DNA from: Planococcus citri
Taxonomy: Eukaryota > Arthropoda > Insecta > Hemiptera > Pseudococcidae
Direction: 5' to 3'
Length of the DNA: 64,000 nucleotides
Assembly (NCBI RefSeq): GCF_950023065.1
Contig: NC_088677.1
Coordinates: 23,147,230-23,211,229 of the forward strand
In this document: one piece after another, positions 59,600 to 64,000 of the stretch
Layout of the letters: each line of letters opens with the position of its first letter
Numbering within the stretch: position 1 is the first letter of the stretch
The notes under the pieces: generated by a model
Database searches by the model: none
What the model was told of the DNA's origin: nothing
The model's input: only the letters and a program-made list of their open reading frames with translations
Translations under genes and position numbers: made by a program

Positions 59600-60020
59600 C
59601 CGACTAGCTCTTTAATCTTATTTTGGTATGAAAGGAACAACTTGTAGAGATCATCTATCAGAATACCTACGTCGACAATCACCGCCACTTTTACTTATAT
59701 ATTGAAGTGATATATTTTTCTAAATCGGCAAGTCTTTCATCTACCTAACCAATTCAAATAAACAATTTTATCAGAAAATTTCAACTGGACTCCATCAGAC
59801 GAAACACCCTCAAATGGTGATTTGACCGGAGCAACAAACATATCTTTCAGTTTAGTTTGAAGAACCACCACTTTCTGGAGAATTTCACCAGAGATTCTCA
59901 ACTGCTCATCAAAAGGGCAGAGCCGCTAACGTAGGTCTCGATTTTGCTAACGTAGGTCTCGATCTTCGATTGATTTTTAACGAACGTATCGTGAAGCTGT
60001 GAAAGATGACCATACAACTT
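59600..60020 (-). pseudogene. Array gene remnant (last two modules only)
   Basis: Minus-strand remnant. 59,600-59,680 matches the C-terminal module coding region of gene 9 (TTATTTTGGTATGAAA). 59,770-60,020 matches the end of the KKQKS module and its tail linker (complement of CTCCATCAGACGAAACA, CAGAGATTC and GATCTTCGATTGATTTTTAAC). An 18-bp segment, GCTAACGTAGGTCTCGAT, is tandemly duplicated at about 59,926-59,964 and breaks the frame. The N-terminal half is missing. Clearly dead. Confidence 0.75.
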
Positions 60021-60431
60021 ATCTATATTTACCGATTACTGAATTATTAGACGAAACCGAATTGATAAGTTATTTCAAATCCTTTTCTGTTCAAACTAAG
60101 CCCAAACGATTACTTATTGCATCAGTTCAGCTGTTGCGTTCGCGTTCTATCAAGTCCAGGTAGGTAAGGCAATGCCCATTCTTGTGTATCTGTTTCTGTG
60201 CACGGCGTAAACGCAACCGTAGGTATGCATTATTATAAAAAAGAGCTCAAAATCAATTAATTTTATTCCATACATTTATCTACTGATTTAAAAAAAACAA
60301 CAAAAAAAAACAAATACATTACAAAATAATTTGAGCAGAGATGAACTTAAATTAATTGAAATATTCGATAATTATGTACTTTTTCAACAAAATTTCATCA
60401 TGAACAAGGAAAATCTCTTATATTCTTCACA
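60021..60431. other. Spacer between the remnant and array gene 9
   Basis: No coding signal. A short stretch (60,158-60,220, GCAATGCCCATTCTTGTGTA) faintly resembles the region upstream of gene 1 near 15,140, which would be the old promoter side of the remnant. The rest is AT-rich 3-prime flank of gene 9. Confidence 0.35.
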
Positions 60432-61757
60432 TTAACATCTACAATTTCCACGCATACCATAACTGGAATTTCCAAGGCGGTTTCGATTTTCATCATGTTG
60501 TTCAATCAGAAATCTATAACTCGTAAGGCGCCGTTCAACTTGATCGGAAAGGTTTCGAATTTTATCAAGATCATATGGAAATTCAGCGACGAGTTGATTG
60601 AGCTTATTTTGGTATGAAATGAACCAAGTCCGGAGCTTTTCCATATCCTTGAGAGCATTAGAAGTAGGACAACTTTTACGATTGTGTAGTTCCCTGATGT
60701 CGTTCGCCAAAGTGGTGAGCCTATCGAATAACCAATTCACATAATCAATTGAATCGGACATTTTGAGCAGAGCTCCATCAGACGAAACAATCTCAGACGG
60801 TGGCTTGACCAGAGAAAAAATATCCTTCAGCTTGGTTTGAAGAGCCATCACTTTTTGGAGAATATCACCGTTGATTCGTAACTGTTCATCGAGAGCGGGA
60901 CCGCTGACATAAGTTTCGATCTTCGACTGATTTTTAACGAACATATCGTGAAGTTGCGAAAGATGCATATGCAATGTTTCAGCTTCCGTCGCACCAACAT
61001 CATTTTTCGATTCGATTAATTCGATCTGCTCGATCAAAGATTTCTGTTTCTTCGTCAATGAGTCGAGAAAATCTACGATAACACGAGGACGTTCAGTTTT
61101 ATTGAAATGCTCATTCATCAAAGAACTCGCCGGTGGCATCGAAGGTAGGGTTTTCAACGCTGAAATTTCTTTCAATTTCGCTTGGATTTTACGCACTTTC
61201 TGTTGAACTTTCTGCGAGATTTCAACTTGATCATCGAACGAGGCGTCTTTGATTAATGTGATGATTTCGCTCTGATTCACTACGAATTTTTCCTCATATT
61301 GGCTTAGTTGTTCGGACTGTACTTCCGCTTCTTTTGAGTTCATATCTTCTGTCGGCTCCAACGAATCGATCATTTTCACGTAAAATTTTTGCTTACGAAG
61401 CAATGAAGCTAAATTAGAGTTCGTACTGGCATTCTGATCGGTCACCTTTTCATCACGTGTTGTTGAAGATATCGTGAAAACCGGGGTGAAAAATCGCAGC
61501 ACTATTTGCTCCAGATGGAGAACCTTCTTTTGCACGAAGTCTGCGATATTGCAGTATTCTTCCGATGACGCACAACTATCATCTGAGTAACCGTTGCCAA
61601 ACCACGTTTCGAAAGACTTGGTGAATTCTTTGTAAATAAGTATAAGACTGCAGTGAAATGAGGAAGCATCTTCCGAACTAATCTCGTTTCCTTTTTCTAG
61701 TATCGCCGATTCTAATTTGGCAAGTTTTACACATGTACTTTCCGCTGGGATTACCAT
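60432..61757 (-). CDS. Helical-module repeat protein, array gene 9 (441 aa)
   Basis: Intact member of the unknown family. N-terminal variant module about 8-98, with a longer acidic insert (NGYSDDSCASSEEYCNIADF), KQKFY module about 128-208, KKQKSLIEQIELIESKNDVG module about 242-322, and a divergent C-terminal module about 345-420 (LRTWFISYQNKLNQLVAEFP). The tail differs (GNSSYGMRGNCRC). The more divergent sequence and the lack of strong similarity in its flanks place it as an older branch than genes 4-8. Intronless, no targeting signal. The start at 61,757 is the only Met in line with the other copies. Confidence 0.87.
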   Translation of the reverse strand: MVIPAESTCVKLAKLESAILEKGNEISSEDASSFHCSLILIYKEFTKSFETWFGNGYSDDSCASSEEYCNIADFVQKKVLHLEQIVLRFFTPVFTISSTTRDEKVTDQNASTNSNLASLLRKQKFYVKMIDSLEPTEDMNSKEAEVQSEQLSQYEEKFVVNQSEIITLIKDASFDDQVEISQKVQQKVRKIQAKLKEISALKTLPSMPPASSLMNEHFNKTERPRVIVDFLDSLTKKQKSLIEQIELIESKNDVGATEAETLHMHLSQLHDMFVKNQSKIETYVSGPALDEQLRINGDILQKVMALQTKLKDIFSLVKPPSEIVSSDGALLKMSDSIDYVNWLFDRLTTLANDIRELHNRKSCPTSNALKDMEKLRTWFISYQNKLNQLVAEFPYDLDKIRNLSDQVERRLTSYRFLIEQHDENRNRLGNSSYGMRGNCRC

Positions 61758-62817
61758 TTTGATAAATTTGATGAAATTGTTAGCTCGGAGAACTCGGTTG
61801 AAATACTAGATCTGCAAATTAAAACACTACGCGAGTACGCAAAATGAAACGTTTTTGCGTTTTTTTAAACTGTAAAACACTAAGTACTACGTATTTCCAC
61901 CGACTATTTTCATACTTTCGCAAAACAAACACAACTAACACAAGCATGAAATAAAAATCATAATCAGTGTTCTTATCACACTGGTGATCCAGTAGTGGGA
62001 AGGAAGGTTACAGGTACAGGCATTATTTTGTCGGATTGTAGGCGGATGAGTTGCATTTTTTTCACGTACGGGAGGACCGGAGGAGGACAACCAGCTTACC
62101 TATTTGAAATTAGGTATTGTATTGGGATGCATTTTAGGTGAGTAAATAGGTAATGGAAAATGATTTCATGCAAATAATGCTGGTAAAAAACAAAAACGAA
62201 TAATGAAAAAAATTTCAAGTCAAGAACTTGAAGTTTGAACTTTGAAGATTGAAAAAATAAAATTCTATTCATAAATTCATCAAAATTGACACACTTATAA
62301 ACAAGGAACGTAATAATCAAGTAATGATGATACAAAACAAAAACAATGAAAAAAAAACAAAAATAAAAAAATGTAAACTTTAGAACTTTGAAGATTGAAA
62401 AAATTCAGTAATTCAAAATCGTCATTTTGAATTTTGATTTACCAGCAAAATTTACAAATGAAAGAATAATCGAGCATTTAATAATAAAAAACAAATACGT
62501 AATAAAAATTAGAAAAATTGATACAAATACAAATATTTAAACTCGAAGTTCAGCATAAATTCGGTATTACCTCTCAATGCGAAACTTAGGACTAGGAATT
62601 TACAACTGATGAAAAAATTCACAAGATTAACCAATTATTAATATAAAAAAATAAGTAAACTTAAAAGTCGGATCAGAAATTTACCATATCACTGATTGGA
62701 AGCTATAAAGACTCTTCGATTAAATATTCAAATTTTCTTCATCAAAAATTCTCAAAATGTAGGTACTTGAGGACTTGACAATAAATTCGATACCTATAAT
62801 TTGAAAGCAATGCATCG
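61758..62817. other. Spacer between array genes 9 and 10
   Basis: 61,758-61,830 keeps a weak version of the shared start-proximal block (GTTAGCTCGGAGAACTCGG). The remainder is AT-rich with no gene. Repeated phrases such as AAACTTTAGAACTTTGAAGATTG near 62,230 and 62,380 suggest a small local duplication. Confidence 0.4.
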
Positions 62818-63820
62818 TTAACATTTATCAAGTGATTTCATAAAACTTCTCCCATGAAAATATTCATACCAGGATCGATAATTGCACACAAGTTTATTTT
62901 CAACTCGATTGCGGGAGTCTTTATCTGAACAGAGATTATTTGGAGCTTCTGCAGCGATAAGTTGCTCGATCTTGGCTTGGTAGGGACTTGTAAAGCTGTT
63001 CCATCTCACCAAGACGAGAAATGTGACGAGAAGAATTGTAGCAATTTTCGATTTCTTTTGCCAAAGCGGCGCGTCTTTCATACAGCAATAATTTGAACTG
63101 GTCTTTATCGGACGAAGCGTTATTCTCAGTCGATGACTTGATCGGATCGAAAATTTCCTTAATTTGACTTGATATTTCCTCACTTTTAGAAGAACTTGAT
63201 GCGAAAATTCAATCTGATCGTCGAACGAGGAGTCATCAATCAATGCGGCGATTTCGCTCTGATTCGAGATAAACTGTTCGTGATACTGGTTCAATTGTTC
63301 CGATTGAACTTCAGCTTGCTTCGGTTTAAGGTTCAGATCGTCGTCAATGGGTGCCATTAACAAATTGATCATTTTTACGTAAAATTTCCGTTTACGTAAC
63401 AGAGAATCTAGATTACAATCAGTAGCACTAGTAGCACGTTCATCTTTCACCTTTGCATCAGACTTAGACGTCAAATCAGAGAAAGTTGCCAATTGATGTT
63501 GATCTTTTGTTTTCGCATCAGATGCAGTAGAAATCGACGATGTAGTGTAATCGGGAGAGCAAAATCGTAACAATATTTTTTCAAGATGGAGTACCTTCAT
63601 CTGCACGAAATTTGCGATATTGCAGAATTTTTCTGAATAAGTATTAATCGTAGCGAAACGAGCTTTGGAAAGATTTCGTGAATTCTTTGTAAAGGTAAAT
63701 GAGATGATTGTGAATCGCAGAAGCTTCTTCCGAACCTATTTTATTTCCTTTTTTTAATATTGCCAATTCCACTTCGCCGAGTTTCGAGCACACATTCTCC
63801 GCTGAAATATCATATGCCAT
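62818..63820 (-). pseudogene. Array gene 10, several frameshifts and a lost module
   Basis: The start (MAYDISAENVCSKLGEVELA) at 63,820 and the first half of the N-terminal module are open, then a stop follows at about 63,645. The second half (EKFCNIANFVQMKVLHLEKI) continues in another frame. One KQKFY-type module is present (KRKFYVKMINLLMAPIDDDL). After KVRKYQVK at about 63,180 the frame shifts again: the expected reading (QIKEIFDPIKSS) lies in a second frame, returning near 62,990 to SPYQAKIEQLIAAEAPNNLC, the C-terminal module. The KKQKS module with YVSGPALDEQ is absent. The copy is non-functional as read, unless unrecognised introns are used. Confidence 0.72.
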
Positions 63821-64000
63821 GGTTTAAATTCTCGGAACTCGTTCAAAAAATTCGAAAATTGAACGAAATTACACGTTTATCTTCAAAAGGCTCGTATTAC
63901 CTACTTGGAAAAATCACGAAAATAAATGATAAAATTCTGGGAATCGGATGTAGTGCTCTGAGAAGAAACAAAACTAAAAGCTCACACCGCTCCCCTCTAC
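63821..64000. promoter_or_regulatory. Upstream flank of array gene 10 at window edge
   Basis: Shared start-proximal block (TTAAATTCTCGGAACTCGTT) next to the ATG, and GCTCCCCTCTAC at the last bases, matching the distal TTCCCCTC block of other copies. The array may continue beyond the window. Confidence 0.4.

Overview
This is a eukaryotic, AT-rich, intron-containing and transposon-dense window, almost certainly from an insect. The evidence is an eight-exon animal-type pyruvate kinase gene with short introns (about 70-90 bp), many TA-, TTAA- and 3-bp-flanked miniature DNA transposons, a solo LTR, and no prokaryotic gene organisation. A sap-feeding hemipteran such as a mealybug or scale insect is my best guess from general texture only, and I cannot prove it from the sequence.

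Left end (1-6.9 kb): pyruvate kinase (PyK) on the plus strand. All catalytic residues are present. Its sixth intron is 3.7 kb because a 3.4-kb non-coding transposon sits in it. From 6.9 to 13.4 kb I see no gene, only a truncated copy of that transposon.

Main feature (13.4-63.8 kb): a minus-strand array of about ten intronless genes and one gene remnant, all of one family that I do not recognise. Each intact protein is 424-441 residues and is built from four tandem copies of one roughly 80-residue all-helical module (a conserved KQKFY-type helix, then a helix with an NQSEI/NQSKI core, then an IS..VQQKV or ISGEILQKV helix). The module resembles the helical gag-associated domain of BEL/Pao retrotransposons (DUF1759-like), so a domesticated gag-derived repeat protein is a reasonable but untested hypothesis. 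Seven copies are open. Two have single-base frameshifts, one has several frameshifts plus a lost module, and one is a fragment. Copies differ in module number and order. Copies 1-3 (13-32 kb) are widely spaced by nested transposons. Copies 4-9 (36-62 kb) are compact and share 5-prime and 3-prime flanks, suggesting younger segmental duplication. A single unrelated intronless 725-residue gene of unknown function lies inside the array on the same strand (45.5-47.7 kb).

Between the genes are many mobile elements whose ends can be defined. They include a Tc1/mariner-like foldback element, a 934-bp TA-flanked element whose empty site survives in neighbouring repeats, a 3.5-kb foldback element with about 855-bp inverted arms, two TTAA-flanked MITEs, a solo LTR nested in the third copy of the PyK-intron element, and a 1.08-kb near-perfect hairpin whose 3-bp target duplication is shown by paralogous flanks. 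No tRNA, rRNA, CRISPR or bacterial features were seen.
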